Positions 44,251-52,473 of a stretch of DNA of 64,000 bases are shown here, one piece after another. Source of the DNA: Halobacterium noricense (lineage in GTDB: Archaea; Halobacteriota; Halobacteria; Halobacteriales; Halobacteriaceae). The notes beneath the pieces are model-generated. The model saw nothing but the letters and a program-made list of their open reading frames with translations, did no database searches and was not told the origin of the DNA. The translations under genes were made by a program, and so were the position numbers. Location of the stretch: assembly GCF_021233435.1 (NCBI RefSeq), contig NZ_CP089468.1:496001-560000 (forward strand). Direction: 5' to 3'. Each line of letters opens with the position of its first letter. The stretch's first letter is position 1.

Positions 44251-45078
44251 TCAGTTCCACGGCGCGAACCCGGGGTCGACCTGCCGCTCGCGCGCCTCGA
44301 TGCCGTCGATTTTCGCGACATCCTCGTCGTCGAAGTCGACCGCGAGGCTCCCGAAGTTGTCCACGATGTGGGACTCGCTGGTGGCCTTCGGGATGGCGGT
44401 GACGCCCTTCTCGCGAACCCACGCGAGGCTGACCTGCGCTTCGCTGACGCCGTGTTTCTCCGCGACGTCCTGAATCTCGGGGACGTCGAAGACGTCGCCG
44501 CGCGCGAGCGGCGAGTACCCCACGATTTCGAGGTCGCGACCCTCGGCGTACTCCCGGAGTTCCTCCTGCGGGAGCAGCGGGTGGAGTTCGACCTGATTCG
44601 CGAACGGGTCCTCCCCGAGCACGTCGCGGGCCTCGTCGAGGTGCCGGGGTTCGAAGTTGCTCACGCCGATGCGGTCGGTGAGTCCGTCCTCACGGAGCTG
44701 CTGGAACGCCGACAGCGTCTCCTCGGCGTCGTACTCGCGGGACGGCCAGTGGACGTACAGGAGGTCCACGGCGTCCACGCCGAGCTTGTCCAGGCTTTCC
44801 TCGGTCGTCTCGATGACGTCGTCGTGGCCGAGGTTGTCGATCCAGACTTTCGTCGCGAGGAAGACGTCCTCGCGGGGGACGTCGGCCTCCGCGATGCCGC
44901 GCCCGATGGCTTCCTCGTTGCCGTACGCCTGCGCGGTGTCGATGTGCCGGTAGCCGGCTTCGAGGGCAGTACGGACGCTCTCGGCGCACTGTTCTGAATC
45001 GTCGTTCTGCCACGTGCCGAGCCCGAGCATCGGCATCTCGTTCGCCAGCGGTGCGCGTCGCTGCTCGTTCTGAGACAT
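44251..45078 (-). CDS. aldo/keto reductase
   Basis: A 275-residue NADPH-dependent (beta/alpha)8 reductase. The catalytic tetrad is visible: Asp47 and Tyr52 in RHIDTAQAYGNE, Lys77 in LATKVW, and a His in LLYVHWPSR. GVSNFEPRHL and the IPKATSESHIVDN cofactor region follow. It is close in length to bacterial 2,5-diketogluconate reductase-type enzymes; the substrate is unknown. The start is ATG 45078. With the following gene it forms a two-gene minus-strand block bracketed by inverted repeats. Confidence 0.9.
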   Translation of the reverse strand: MSQNEQRRAPLANEMPMLGLGTWQNDDSEQCAESVRTALEAGYRHIDTAQAYGNEEAIGRGIAEADVPREDVFLATKVWIDNLGHDDVIETTEESLDKLGVDAVDLLYVHWPSREYDAEETLSAFQQLREDGLTDRIGVSNFEPRHLDEARDVLGEDPFANQVELHPLLPQEELREYAEGRDLEIVGYSPLARGDVFDVPEIQDVAEKHGVSEAQVSLAWVREKGVTAIPKATSESHIVDNFGSLAVDFDDEDVAKIDGIEARERQVDPGFAPWN

Positions 45079-45139
45079 GGTCGAATCGACGGCCGCCGCG
45101 GGGTTAGTGCTTGTGGAGGCGGCGAGGAACTGCCCCGAC

Positions 45140-46378
45140 CTACCGCTCGGCGAGGCGCTGTTTCGCGAACTGCGCGAGCAGCGGCAGGTCGTCGAGGTGG
45201 ACGAGCTTCGAGATGCCGCGCAGCCCGCCCTCGTTTGCTTCGCCGAGCGTCTCCACGTCCATCGCGTTGAGGTCGTCCATGAGCCGGTCGTAGCGCTCGT
45301 TCGGCGTGAGGTAGAGGAGTTGGGTCATCGCGAGCCGGCGGCGCATGTCGGGGGCGACCCGGCTCCGCCAGAGGTCGTCGTAAATCGACATCGCGTCCGC
45401 GGACGTGTCCGTCTCCGTCCCCATCAGACAGCGGTCGGCGGTGATGGCGGCGGCGCGCGCGGACTCCATGCCCTTGTGGATGCCCTCCCCCCACAGCGGG
45501 TCGATGGTGGGGACGGTGTCGCCGATGGCCATGAAGTTGTCCGTACTGAAGCCGTCGGGCATCTGAATGTGCGCGGAGCCGCGGTGCTGTTGTTTGTCCG
45601 CGATGCGTTCGGCGTTCTCGAAGCGCGGGTCCTCGTCCAGCCACGCTTCGAGGTGTTCGTCGATGCTCCGCGTCGTGTCGCCGTACTGCTGGTAGCGCTC
45701 GTGCTGGATGTAACAGAGCCCGACCTTCGCCGTGTCCTCGCCCGTGTGGAAAATCCACGAGTAGCCGCCGGGGACGACGTCGTGGTCGAGACGCAGCATC
45801 ATCGCGTTCGACAGGTCCGCGAAGTCGGGGTGGTCGACGTCGACGCCCTCCATCTCCCACTCGATGCCGACCGCCTGGTGTTGGCGCTGGAGGTCGCAGA
45901 CGCCGAGCTTCTTCGCGAGCGGCGCTGCCGGCCCCGTCGCGTCGACGACAATCTCGGCGTAGACCTCCTCGTCGCCGGCGTACTGTACGCCGACGATGTC
46001 CCCATCCTCCATGATGGGGTTGTTCACGCGCGCGTCGAAGCGGTACTCCGCGCCGTGCTCGCGGCCCTCCGCGACGAGCCACTGCTTGAACTCCGCGAAC
46101 TCCAGCACTGCGCCGGGCTGGGTCTGCACGAAGTACTCGTTCGGGGATTCGAGGACGACCTCGTCGGTGTACTGCATCACGATGTCGTCGGGAATTCCGA
46201 ACGCGCCCGTCATCGACGCGAACGTGCCCGCCGTGGACTTGTTCGACTGGCGCGGGAACCCGTCCTCGGGTTCGGCTTCCAGCACGAGGACGTCGTAGTC
46301 CCGCTGGGCGAGGTCTCGCGCGCACTGTGCTCCTGCCGGACCAGCGCCGGCGACGACGACGTCGTAGTGCTCAGACAT
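45140..46378 (-). CDS. geranylgeranyl reductase-family FAD oxidoreductase
   Basis: A 412-residue FAD enzyme. It starts MSEHYDVVVAGAGPAGAQCAR (FAD motif GAGPAG at 11-16). A middle YxWxFP-like block GGYSWIFHTGEDTAKVG and the FMAIGDTVPTIDPLWGEGIHKGMESAR second FAD motif are characteristic. These enzymes saturate the geranylgeranyl chains of archaeal lipids, or menaquinone or carotenoid side chains. Haloarchaea have several paralogues, so the exact substrate is open. It lies 61 nt upstream of the aldo/keto reductase on the minus strand. Confidence 0.88.
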   Translation of the reverse strand: MSEHYDVVVAGAGPAGAQCARDLAQRDYDVLVLEAEPEDGFPRQSNKSTAGTFASMTGAFGIPDDIVMQYTDEVVLESPNEYFVQTQPGAVLEFAEFKQWLVAEGREHGAEYRFDARVNNPIMEDGDIVGVQYAGDEEVYAEIVVDATGPAAPLAKKLGVCDLQRQHQAVGIEWEMEGVDVDHPDFADLSNAMMLRLDHDVVPGGYSWIFHTGEDTAKVGLCYIQHERYQQYGDTTRSIDEHLEAWLDEDPRFENAERIADKQQHRGSAHIQMPDGFSTDNFMAIGDTVPTIDPLWGEGIHKGMESARAAAITADRCLMGTETDTSADAMSIYDDLWRSRVAPDMRRRLAMTQLLYLTPNERYDRLMDDLNAMDVETLGEANEGGLRGISKLVHLDDLPLLAQFAKQRLAER

Positions 46379-46671
46379 GGCGTAGAGGGTCGGCGTGTAG
46401 GTGCGGCGCTCGGGCCGCGGTGGTCGGACGGACGCCGGGCTGTGAGTGTCGGCGCTCGGGCGAGTGCCCGCCTCCGTAGCCGGCCGCGTCGGCGTCCGCA
46501 GTCACTGTTACTCGACGTAAGTCGCGTCGCAGGTAAAAAACACGCGGGAACGTTCCTGACGCCCGCGAAAGGGCGGAATACTGTGGATCGACTTCGAATT
46601 GCTCGACGTAATCCCGTAGTATCTCTTTACACGCGTACCTTAATCTGCTTGAGCGAAGCAGAGTCTATTGA
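46379..46671. other. intergenic region upstream of the geranylgeranyl reductase gene
   Basis: 293 nt without a supported gene. The left part is very GC-rich with repeats of CGGCGCTCGGG type. An A/T-rich core with AGGTAAAAAACACG at 46531-46544 and the perfect palindrome GGAACGTTCC (46547-46556) may belong to a promoter or operator. At the right end CTTTACACGCGTACCTTAATC (about 46625-46645) is a candidate TATA for the small ORF at 46672. Confidence 0.4.
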
Positions 46672-46809
46672 ATGTCGTCAACCGACGGAGACGATGAATC
46701 ACAGTTCGACGAAGTTGTCGACTCTCTCGATAGCGAGCATCCGCGAGCGCCGCGAGGCGCGAGCGGTTCACTCCGCGACCGGAGGGAGCGGAGGCCGACG
46801 ACTGACTAA
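46672..46809 (+). CDS. small ORF with acidic start, C-terminal half replaced by repeat sequence
   Basis: 45 codons from ATG 46672. The first 23 residues (MSSTDGDDESQFDEVVDSL and onward) have typical haloarchaeal acidic N-terminal character. From about codon 24 the frame reads through repeat copy B (PRAPRGASGSLRDRRERR) to TAA at 46807-46809. It may be a truncated remnant of a larger gene or a small protein. A TATA-like CCTTAATC about 27 nt upstream suggests transcription. No function can be given. Confidence 0.35.
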   Translation: MSSTDGDDESQFDEVVDSLDSEHPRAPRGASGSLRDRRERRPTTD

Positions 46810-46911
46810 CGCGCCCGGAGGGCGCGGCAGGAAGGAGGAGTGCTTTTGCCCCAAGTTTTTGCCAACGAGCGAGGGCGCGTTAGCGCCCGAGCGAGTGCAG
46901 CAAAAAGTGGC
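46736..46911 (-). repeat. large dispersed 3' repeat, copy B (inverted)
   Basis: About 176 nt on the minus strand, starting 3 nt after the korB stop with CCACTTTTTGCTGCACTCG and ending GCTCGCGGATGCT. It lies in inverted orientation to copy A (43966-44190). It contains hairpins GGGCGC-GTTA-GCGCCC and GCGCCC-GGA-GGGCGC and the shared 29-nt block at 46835-46863. Both copies follow immediately after a gene's stop codon in the sense direction, so they could serve as 3' ends. Confidence 0.8.
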
Positions 46912-47781
46912 CTAATAGAACTCCCGAACGAGGTCGGTCGCGCCGTCGGGTGCGCCGTCGGGAAGCTCGGCCATGTTCTCGTGGACGCCGTGGGCTTCGT
47001 GGTACGGCGTGGAGTTCTCGTCCTGGTAGAGGACGCCCATGTACTCCTTGTCGGCGTCGAGGATGGCGTCCTTGGCTTGGTCGTAGTCGTGGCGGTCGTA
47101 GTCGTCTTCCTCGGAGAGGTCCACCAGACTGTCGCGGAAGTAGTCGTAGGTGTCGACGTCGTTGAACGTGACGCACGGGCTGAACGTGTTGACGAGGCTG
47201 AATCCGTCGTGTTCGATGGCTTCCTTGACGATTTCCGTGTGGCGCAGCGCGTCGGAGGAGAAGCTCTGCGCGATGAACGACCCGCCGGCGGACATCGCGA
47301 GTGCGAGCGGGTTGACCGGCGGCTGCTTCGGGCCTTCCGGGGTGGTGGAGGTCTCGAAGTCGGGCCGGCTGGTCGGGGACGCCTGGCCCTTGGTGAGGCC
47401 GTAGATGCGGTTGTCCATCACGACGTACGTGATGTCGACGTTCCGGCGGACGGCGTGGATGAAGTGGCCGACGCCGATGGAGTAGCCGTCGCCGTCGCCG
47501 CCCGCGACCATCACTTCGAGGTCGGGGTTGGCGAGCTTCGCGCCGGTGCCGACCGGGAGCGCGCGGCCGTGGACGCCGTGGAGCGCGTACGAGCGCATGT
47601 ACGTCCCGATTTTGCCGGAGCAGCCGATGCCCGCGACGACGAACGTGTCGTCGGGCGTGTTGCCGGTCTCCGCGAGCGCTTTCATCATGCCGTTCATGGT
47701 GCCGAAGTCGCCGCAACCCGGGCACCACGTCGGCTGTTTGTCGGACTTGAAGTCGGTGAATCGGACGTTCTCTGAGCTCAT
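46912..47781 (-). CDS. korB: 2-oxoacid:ferredoxin oxidoreductase, beta subunit (probably 2-oxoglutarate)
   Basis: A 289-residue thiamine-diphosphate subunit. PTWCPGCGDFG near 18-26 holds a Cys pair of the 4Fe-4S/ThDP region, and VMVAGGDGDGYSIG with the GDG-x-N-type motif binds ThDP-Mg. VVMDNRIYGLTKGQASPTS is the usual substrate-channel segment. It pairs with the alpha subunit directly upstream (3 nt between its ATG and the alpha stop). Short length and the adjacent gamma-alpha fusion fit KorAB rather than PorAB, but pyruvate cannot be excluded. The complex makes acyl-CoA and reduced ferredoxin in the TCA cycle. Confidence 0.88.
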   Translation of the reverse strand: MSSENVRFTDFKSDKQPTWCPGCGDFGTMNGMMKALAETGNTPDDTFVVAGIGCSGKIGTYMRSYALHGVHGRALPVGTGAKLANPDLEVMVAGGDGDGYSIGVGHFIHAVRRNVDITYVVMDNRIYGLTKGQASPTSRPDFETSTTPEGPKQPPVNPLALAMSAGGSFIAQSFSSDALRHTEIVKEAIEHDGFSLVNTFSPCVTFNDVDTYDYFRDSLVDLSEEDDYDRHDYDQAKDAILDADKEYMGVLYQDENSTPYHEAHGVHENMAELPDGAPDGATDLVREFY

Positions 47782-47784
47782 GAG

Positions 47785-49527
47785 TTAGGCCTCCAGGGTC
47801 TGCTTGATTTCGTCGGCGAGTTCGTCAGCCTTGAAGTCGACGCCGTCGTACTTGTTGATTCGGTCGACGCGTTCGAGGGTGTCGTGTTCGACGACGTTCG
47901 CGAACTGGCCGGTGGCGTTGGCTTCGATGACGACGACGTCGTCGGCGGCCTGCACGTCGTCGGTGAGGTCGGGCCGCGGGAAGATGTACGGGACGGAGAG
48001 CACGCGCACGTCGAGGTCGTCGAGGTAGTCGAGCGCTTCGACGATGGTGCCCTCGTTGGAGCCCCACGAGATGACGAGGCTGTCCGCGTCGGCGTCGCCG
48101 AACTCGCGGTAGTCGAAGTTCTCGCGTTCCTCGGCGGTCTCGACTTTGCGGTTGCGCTTGTCGACCTGTTCGACGCGCACGTCCGTGTCCTCGGTCCGGC
48201 GGCCGAGTTCGTCGTGCTCGAGGCCGGTGGACATGTGGACGCCGCCCTCGGTGCCGGGGACGGCGCGCGGGCTGATGCCGTCGGCGGTGACGGCGTGGGC
48301 CTTGAACTGGTCTTTCTCGTTCTGCCACGCGGAGATTTCGTTCTCGTCGACGAGCTTCCCACGGTCGATTTCGACCTCGTCCATGTCGAACTCGTCGGGC
48401 TCGTAGGTGCGCTCGGTGACGGCCATCGAGAGGTCGGCCGTGAGGTAGACGGGGAGCTGGTACTTCTCGGCGAGGTTGAACGCCTCGACGGTCTTGTGGA
48501 AGCACTCCGCGACCGACGTGGGCGCGAGGACGAACCGCGGGACTTCGCCGTGGCCGCCGTACAGCATCATGTTGAGGTCGCCCTGTTCCTGCTTCGTGGG
48601 CATCCCCGTGGAGGGGCCCGAGCGCATGACGTTCGTGATGACCAGCGGCGTCTCGCTGGTGGCGACGAGGCCGAACGTCTCGCTCATCAGGTCGATGCCG
48701 GGGCCGGAGGTCGCGGTCATCGCGCGAGCGCCGGCGCGGGCTGCGCCGAGCGCCATGTTGATGGCGGAGAGTTCGTCCTCGGCCTGGACGACGTGGCCGC
48801 CGAACTGTTCGATGCGGCCGGTGAGGTACTCCATGACGTCCGTCGCGGGCGTGATGGGGTAGCCGGCGTAGAACCGGCAGCCGGCGGCGATAGCGCCCAT
48901 GCCGATGGCTTCGTCGCCGTTCAGCAGGACGTAGTCGTTGTCGGTGGTCTCCAGCTCGTAGGGGTTCTCGACGTCGGCGTACTCGTCGTTGACGTACTCG
49001 TAGCCGAGCCGGGCGGCCTGTTTGTTGTTCTCGACGATGCTCTCGCCTTTGTTCCCGAAGCGCTTCTCCAGGGACTCGTCGAGGTTCTCGATGGGGAAGT
49101 CGGTGACCGCGCAGACGGCGCCGAGCGCGACGATGTTGCGCATGATGGCGCCGCCGGCGTCCTCGGCCAGCGACTTCAGGGGGATGTCGAGGCCGACGGT
49201 GTCGTCGGGGGCCTCGAAATCCGAGAACTCCGTGCGGTCACCGTCGAAGATGATGACCGACTCCTCGTGGAGTTCGTCGAGGTTCTCGTCGACGGTGCGC
49301 TCGGTGAGCGCGATGAGCACGTCGAGTCGGTCGACGACACTCTGCACCTCGTCGACGGACGTTCGAATCTTGTAGGCGGTGTATCCGCCGCGGATTCGGG
49401 ACGCGAAGTCCTTCGAGGTGAAGACGTGGCGACCCGCGCGGGACAGCGCCTGCGCGAAAATTTTCCCGGTGGACGCGATTCCATCGCCGGCTTCGCCGCC
49501 GATGGCCCAGTTCAGGTCGTCGTGCAT
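47785..49527 (-). CDS. korA: 2-oxoacid:ferredoxin oxidoreductase, alpha subunit (gamma-alpha fusion)
   Basis: A 580-residue subunit. Residues about 1-195 are the gamma domain (AIGGEAGDGIASTGKIFAQA, then SRIRGGYTAYKIR). Residues about 215-580 are the alpha domain (YAGYPITPATDVMEYL, VVQAEDELSAINMALGAARAG, TSGPGIDLMSE). ATG 49527 starts MHDDLNWAIGGEAGDG; the longer open frame upstream adds 33 non-family residues and spans promoter DNA. A T-rich GGCTTTTTGC about 30 nt upstream fits a leaderless transcript. It is first in a korA-korB operon. Confidence 0.9.
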   Translation of the reverse strand: MHDDLNWAIGGEAGDGIASTGKIFAQALSRAGRHVFTSKDFASRIRGGYTAYKIRTSVDEVQSVVDRLDVLIALTERTVDENLDELHEESVIIFDGDRTEFSDFEAPDDTVGLDIPLKSLAEDAGGAIMRNIVALGAVCAVTDFPIENLDESLEKRFGNKGESIVENNKQAARLGYEYVNDEYADVENPYELETTDNDYVLLNGDEAIGMGAIAAGCRFYAGYPITPATDVMEYLTGRIEQFGGHVVQAEDELSAINMALGAARAGARAMTATSGPGIDLMSETFGLVATSETPLVITNVMRSGPSTGMPTKQEQGDLNMMLYGGHGEVPRFVLAPTSVAECFHKTVEAFNLAEKYQLPVYLTADLSMAVTERTYEPDEFDMDEVEIDRGKLVDENEISAWQNEKDQFKAHAVTADGISPRAVPGTEGGVHMSTGLEHDELGRRTEDTDVRVEQVDKRNRKVETAEERENFDYREFGDADADSLVISWGSNEGTIVEALDYLDDLDVRVLSVPYIFPRPDLTDDVQAADDVVVIEANATGQFANVVEHDTLERVDRINKYDGVDFKADELADEIKQTLEA

Positions 49528-49801
49528 GTGAGTGGGGGTAGCCGTGCCCCTCGCAAAAAGCCTTCTGAACCCGTACGCCCCTCCGAAACAGCCGATTCTC
49601 GGCGTGAAGCCGATATAATTGGGCATTCGTCCATGATAGATTGTGGGGTCGTAATGGACAGCCGTTACACGCGCGCGTTGCGCCCGCGTGTCTACCGCAA
49701 AATTCCGATTCCCGAGTTGTCGTTGTGCCGTGATGACAGCTCACTCGGGGTCGGCTGGCCGGGAAGCGAATCCATTTGGGTCGCGGGCGCGAACCCGTCG
49801 T
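49528..49801. promoter_or_regulatory. divergent promoter region, korA / flavin reductase
   Basis: A 274-nt spacer. For korA, a minus-strand T-rich box (AAAAAGCC on the plus strand, 49554-49561) lies about 30 nt from its start. A stronger A/T-rich element, GATATAATTGGGC at 49611-49623, could serve either strand. No ORF with coding character is present. Confidence 0.4.
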
Positions 49802-50443
49802 ATGGACGAGACAGCAGTTTCGGTCCGGGCGGTCCGCGACGCGGGCCCCGACACCGTCGCCGTGGTGTTCGAGAGCCCCGAGGGGTTCGAGGCCGAGCCC
49901 GGCCAGTTCGTACAGGTGTTCGGCGAGTTCGACGGCGAGCGCGAGGGGCGCTTCTACACGCTCTCCTCGCCGGACGTCGAGGAGACGTTCGAGATTACGG
50001 TCGAAGTAGACCCGGAGGGGACGCTGGGGCCGTGGCTGGCGTCCCGCGACTCCGGTGACGAGGTCGTCTTCTCGGGACCGTTCGGCGACGACTACTACGA
50101 AGGCGAGGATAGCGTCGTCGTGCTCGCGGGCGGGCCGGGCGTCGGGCCGGCGGTCGCGGTGGGCGAGCGCGCGCTCGCCGACGGCGCGGACGTCACCGTC
50201 GTCTACCAGGACGACGAACCCGTCCACGAGGACCGCCTCGCAGCGCTCGCGAACGCCGGCGCGCGCGTCGTCTTCGTCTCTGACGGCGTCGCGGCCGCGG
50301 TCCAGTCGCTCACCGGGTCCGCGGACGCCGTGCCGTTCGTCTACGGGTTCGCGGGGTTCTGCGAGGAGGCCGTGGACGCGCTCGACGCCGCCGGGTTCGA
50401 TGTCGACGCCGCAAAAGTCGAGAGCTTCGGGCCCGCGCCGTAG
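49802..50443 (+). CDS. ferredoxin-NADP reductase-fold FAD/NAD-binding protein
   Basis: A 213-residue oxidoreductase. The N-terminal flavin-binding barrel (about 1-95) carries GRFYTLSSPDV, the RxYS-type FAD motif. The C-terminal nucleotide domain starts VVVLAGGPGVGPAVAV and ends with the FGFxGFC-like YGFAGFCEEAVDAL and VESFGPAP. No iron-sulfur Cys cluster follows, so it resembles single-domain flavin reductases rather than dihydroorotate dehydrogenase electron-transfer subunits. ATG 49802 is chosen over in-frame upstream sequence in the promoter. The electron acceptor is unknown. Confidence 0.85.
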   Translation: MDETAVSVRAVRDAGPDTVAVVFESPEGFEAEPGQFVQVFGEFDGEREGRFYTLSSPDVEETFEITVEVDPEGTLGPWLASRDSGDEVVFSGPFGDDYYEGEDSVVVLAGGPGVGPAVAVGERALADGADVTVVYQDDEPVHEDRLAALANAGARVVFVSDGVAAAVQSLTGSADAVPFVYGFAGFCEEAVDALDAAGFDVDAAKVESFGPAP

Positions 50444-50531
50444 CGTCCGGGCGTTGATAGTCCCGCGGACGGGACTGTAGGCGTCTCTCGAAGCCAAACG
50501 AACTAAACCCGAGGATTCCTTTGGTGGTCCC

Positions 50532-51050
50532 GTGTCGTCTAGTGGTTGGGACGGGGTTCGGCGACGGCTCGCCGCCCTCGAACGAGACTACGGGACGTTC
50601 GACGTCGTCGAGGAGGAGACGGTCGTCCCGCGTGCCGTCTACACTGACTGCCTGCAAGCGGCCGAAGCGGGGTCGCTGGGCGGCGCGCGGGTCGTCCTCC
50701 GCCACGACGACGAGGTGTTGCTCGTGCGCTACCACGACCACCCCGAAGCGTGGGACTTCCCCGGGGGGTCGACGGAGCGCGGCGAGTCCCCCGCGGACAC
50801 GGCGAAGTTCCGCGTGCACGACGACGTCGGTTCGACGTGCACGCTGACGGGCGTCGCGCGCGTCATCGAGCAGTCGTTCGCGCTCGTGGAGGGCGGGGAC
50901 GGCGTCACCGGCCTGTGGGTGTTCTTCGAGGGCGAAACCAGCGACGCGGAGCTCTCGCTGTCCGAGGACGTTCTGGAGGCGCGGTGGTTCGACGCCGCGG
51001 ACCCGCCGGACGCCGTCGGCCCGCACGTCAGCGCGATTCTCTCCGATTAG
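50532..51050 (+). CDS. Nudix-fold protein with a degenerate Nudix box
   Basis: A 172-residue protein, GTG start. The Nudix fold is evident (GGARVVLRHDDEVLLVRYH, PEAWDFPGG, and C-terminal ARWFDAADPPD). The canonical box G-x5-E-x7-REUxEExGU reads GSTERGESPADTAKFRVHDDVGS here. The first Glu is kept, but RE is FR and the metal-binding EE is DD, so hydrolase activity may be weakened or altered. An N-terminal 45-residue helical part precedes the fold, as in other haloarchaeal Nudix proteins. Its TAG overlaps the stop of the convergent epimerase by four bases. Confidence 0.8.
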   Translation: MSSSGWDGVRRRLAALERDYGTFDVVEEETVVPRAVYTDCLQAAEAGSLGGARVVLRHDDEVLLVRYHDHPEAWDFPGGSTERGESPADTAKFRVHDDVGSTCTLTGVARVIEQSFALVEGGDGVTGLWVFFEGETSDAELSLSEDVLEARWFDAADPPDAVGPHVSAILSD

Positions 51051-51436
51051 TGCTGGACGAACTCCACGAGCGCGCCGCCCGTGTCGCTGGGGTGGAGGAA
51101 CGCAATTTCGTGGCCCCACGCACCCTCTCGTGGTTCCTCGTCGATGAGGCCGACGCCCGCCTCGCGTGCCGTGGCGAGCGCGGCGTCGATGTCATCCGTC
51201 GCGAGCGCGACGTGGTGGATGCCCGGTCCCTCGCGGTCGAGGTACGCGCCGATGTCGGTGTCTGCGTCGACCGGTTCGAGTAGTTCGAAGTAGCTGTTCT
51301 CGTCGAGTTCGAGGAAGACGACTCGGAGGCCGTCGAGCGTTTCTTCGTGGACGGCGGGCGCGTCGAAGAGCGTCTCGTACAGCGCCGCGAGGCCGTCGGC
51401 GTCGTCGGTGGCGACACCGATGTGGTCGACGTGCAT
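51047..51436 (-). CDS. mce: methylmalonyl-CoA epimerase
   Basis: A 129-residue vicinal-oxygen-chelate protein. His5 in MHVDHIGVAT, a Glu-containing LELDENSYFELLEP strand, His in GIHHVALATDDID and Glu in GALVEFVQH are the expected metal ligands of the two beta-alpha-beta-beta-beta modules. It interconverts the R and S forms of methylmalonyl-CoA. Its gene lies one gene away from the mutase large subunit on the same strand, which supports the assignment over other VOC enzymes. ATG 51436 is chosen over a ten-residue-longer frame start. Confidence 0.9.
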   Translation of the reverse strand: MHVDHIGVATDDADGLAALYETLFDAPAVHEETLDGLRVVFLELDENSYFELLEPVDADTDIGAYLDREGPGIHHVALATDDIDAALATAREAGVGLIDEEPREGAWGHEIAFLHPSDTGGALVEFVQH

Positions 51437-51491
51437 GCGGGGAGGTGGCCGGCGACCCACCATCAAGGCTCCGGCGCGCGCTCGGGCCGCG

Positions 51492-52448
51492 TCAGTCGTC
51501 GCCCGGCGCGGGCAGGTCGACGGAGGCGCCGGTGAGGTCCTCGGAGACCGACCAGAGCCGGCGCGCGGTCGCCTCGTCCTGCGAGCGCTCGCTGGACTGC
51601 TGCTCCTCGGGGTGGCCGCGCATATTCAACAAACCACCGGGGCCGACGTACTCGCCACCGTCGATGGACGGGTGCGTGGCAGCGTACAGGAGTGGCCACG
51701 CGCCCGCTTCGGCGCTCTGTGCGACGACGGCGTTGGCGGCTTTCATCGCGAGCAGGCGCAGCCGCGACCCCTCGGCTTCGGGGCCGCGCAGTTGGAGGTT
51801 CGTCGCGGCGAACCCGGGGTGGCAGGCGACGCTGGTGACGCTCGCGTTCGCGGCGCGCAGCCGGCGGTCGAGTTCGTACGCGAACAGCACGTTCGCGAGT
51901 TTCGACTGGCCGTACGCCTCCCACTTGTCGTACTCCTCCTCGTGCTGGAGGTCGTCGAAGTCGATTTCCCCGCTCTCGTGAGCCATACTGGACTGCGTGA
52001 CGACGCGCGCCTGACCGCTCGTCCGCTGCAGAACGCCCAGCAAGTGGCCGATGAGCGCGAAGTGCCCGAGGTGGTTGACGCCGAACTGCGTCTCGAAGCC
52101 GTCCGCGGTCTCCGAGCGCGGAATCGCCATCACGCCCGCGTTGTTCGCGAGCACGGAAAGCGAGTCGTAGGTCGTCTCGTACCAGTCGGCGAACGCCGCC
52201 ACGGAGTCGAGGTCCGCGAGGTCGAGTTCGTGGACGGTCAGTGACGCGCCCGGGTACTCGCCCTCGATTTCCCATTTGGCGTCCTCGCCACGGTCGACGC
52301 TCCGGACGGCCAGCACGACGTGCGCGCCGTGTGCCGCGAACGCTTCTGTCGCCTCGTAGCCGATGCCGCTGTTCGCGCCCGTCACGACGACGTTCCGCCC
52401 GGACTGGTCGGGCAGCTCGTCGGCGGTCCAGCCGCTGTCGTTGAACAT
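51492..52448 (-). CDS. short-chain dehydrogenase/reductase
   Basis: A 318-residue classical-type SDR of the retinol-dehydrogenase/WW-oxidoreductase-like branch: NVVVTGANSGIGYEATEAF (cofactor), VLANNAGVM, a catalytic Ser in VTQSSMAHES, and YGQSKLAN with Tyr-x3-Lys. The C-terminal 40 residues (EEQQSSERSQDEATARRLWSV) form the typical helix of this branch. The substrate is unknown. It sits between the two methylmalonyl-CoA genes on the same strand, but an insertion-sequence scar separates it from the mutase gene, so operon membership is uncertain. Confidence 0.88.
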   Translation of the reverse strand: MFNDSGWTADELPDQSGRNVVVTGANSGIGYEATEAFAAHGAHVVLAVRSVDRGEDAKWEIEGEYPGASLTVHELDLADLDSVAAFADWYETTYDSLSVLANNAGVMAIPRSETADGFETQFGVNHLGHFALIGHLLGVLQRTSGQARVVTQSSMAHESGEIDFDDLQHEEEYDKWEAYGQSKLANVLFAYELDRRLRAANASVTSVACHPGFAATNLQLRGPEAEGSRLRLLAMKAANAVVAQSAEAGAWPLLYAATHPSIDGGEYVGPGGLLNMRGHPEEQQSSERSQDEATARRLWSVSEDLTGASVDLPAPGDD

Positions 52449-52473
52449 GTATTCAACTCCGGGCGGGAGCCCC

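Noticed and set aside
47884-49787. Long plus-strand open frame opposite korA
   Set aside because: It is antisense to a clear oxidoreductase subunit and has no recognisable domain.
50524-50556. tRNA-like sequence (GTCCCGTGTCGTCTAGTGGTTGGGAC)-type stretch near the start of the Nudix gene
   Set aside because: It resembles a D-arm half but no anticodon arm, T-arm or 3' acceptor follows, and the bases are the start of a good coding frame.
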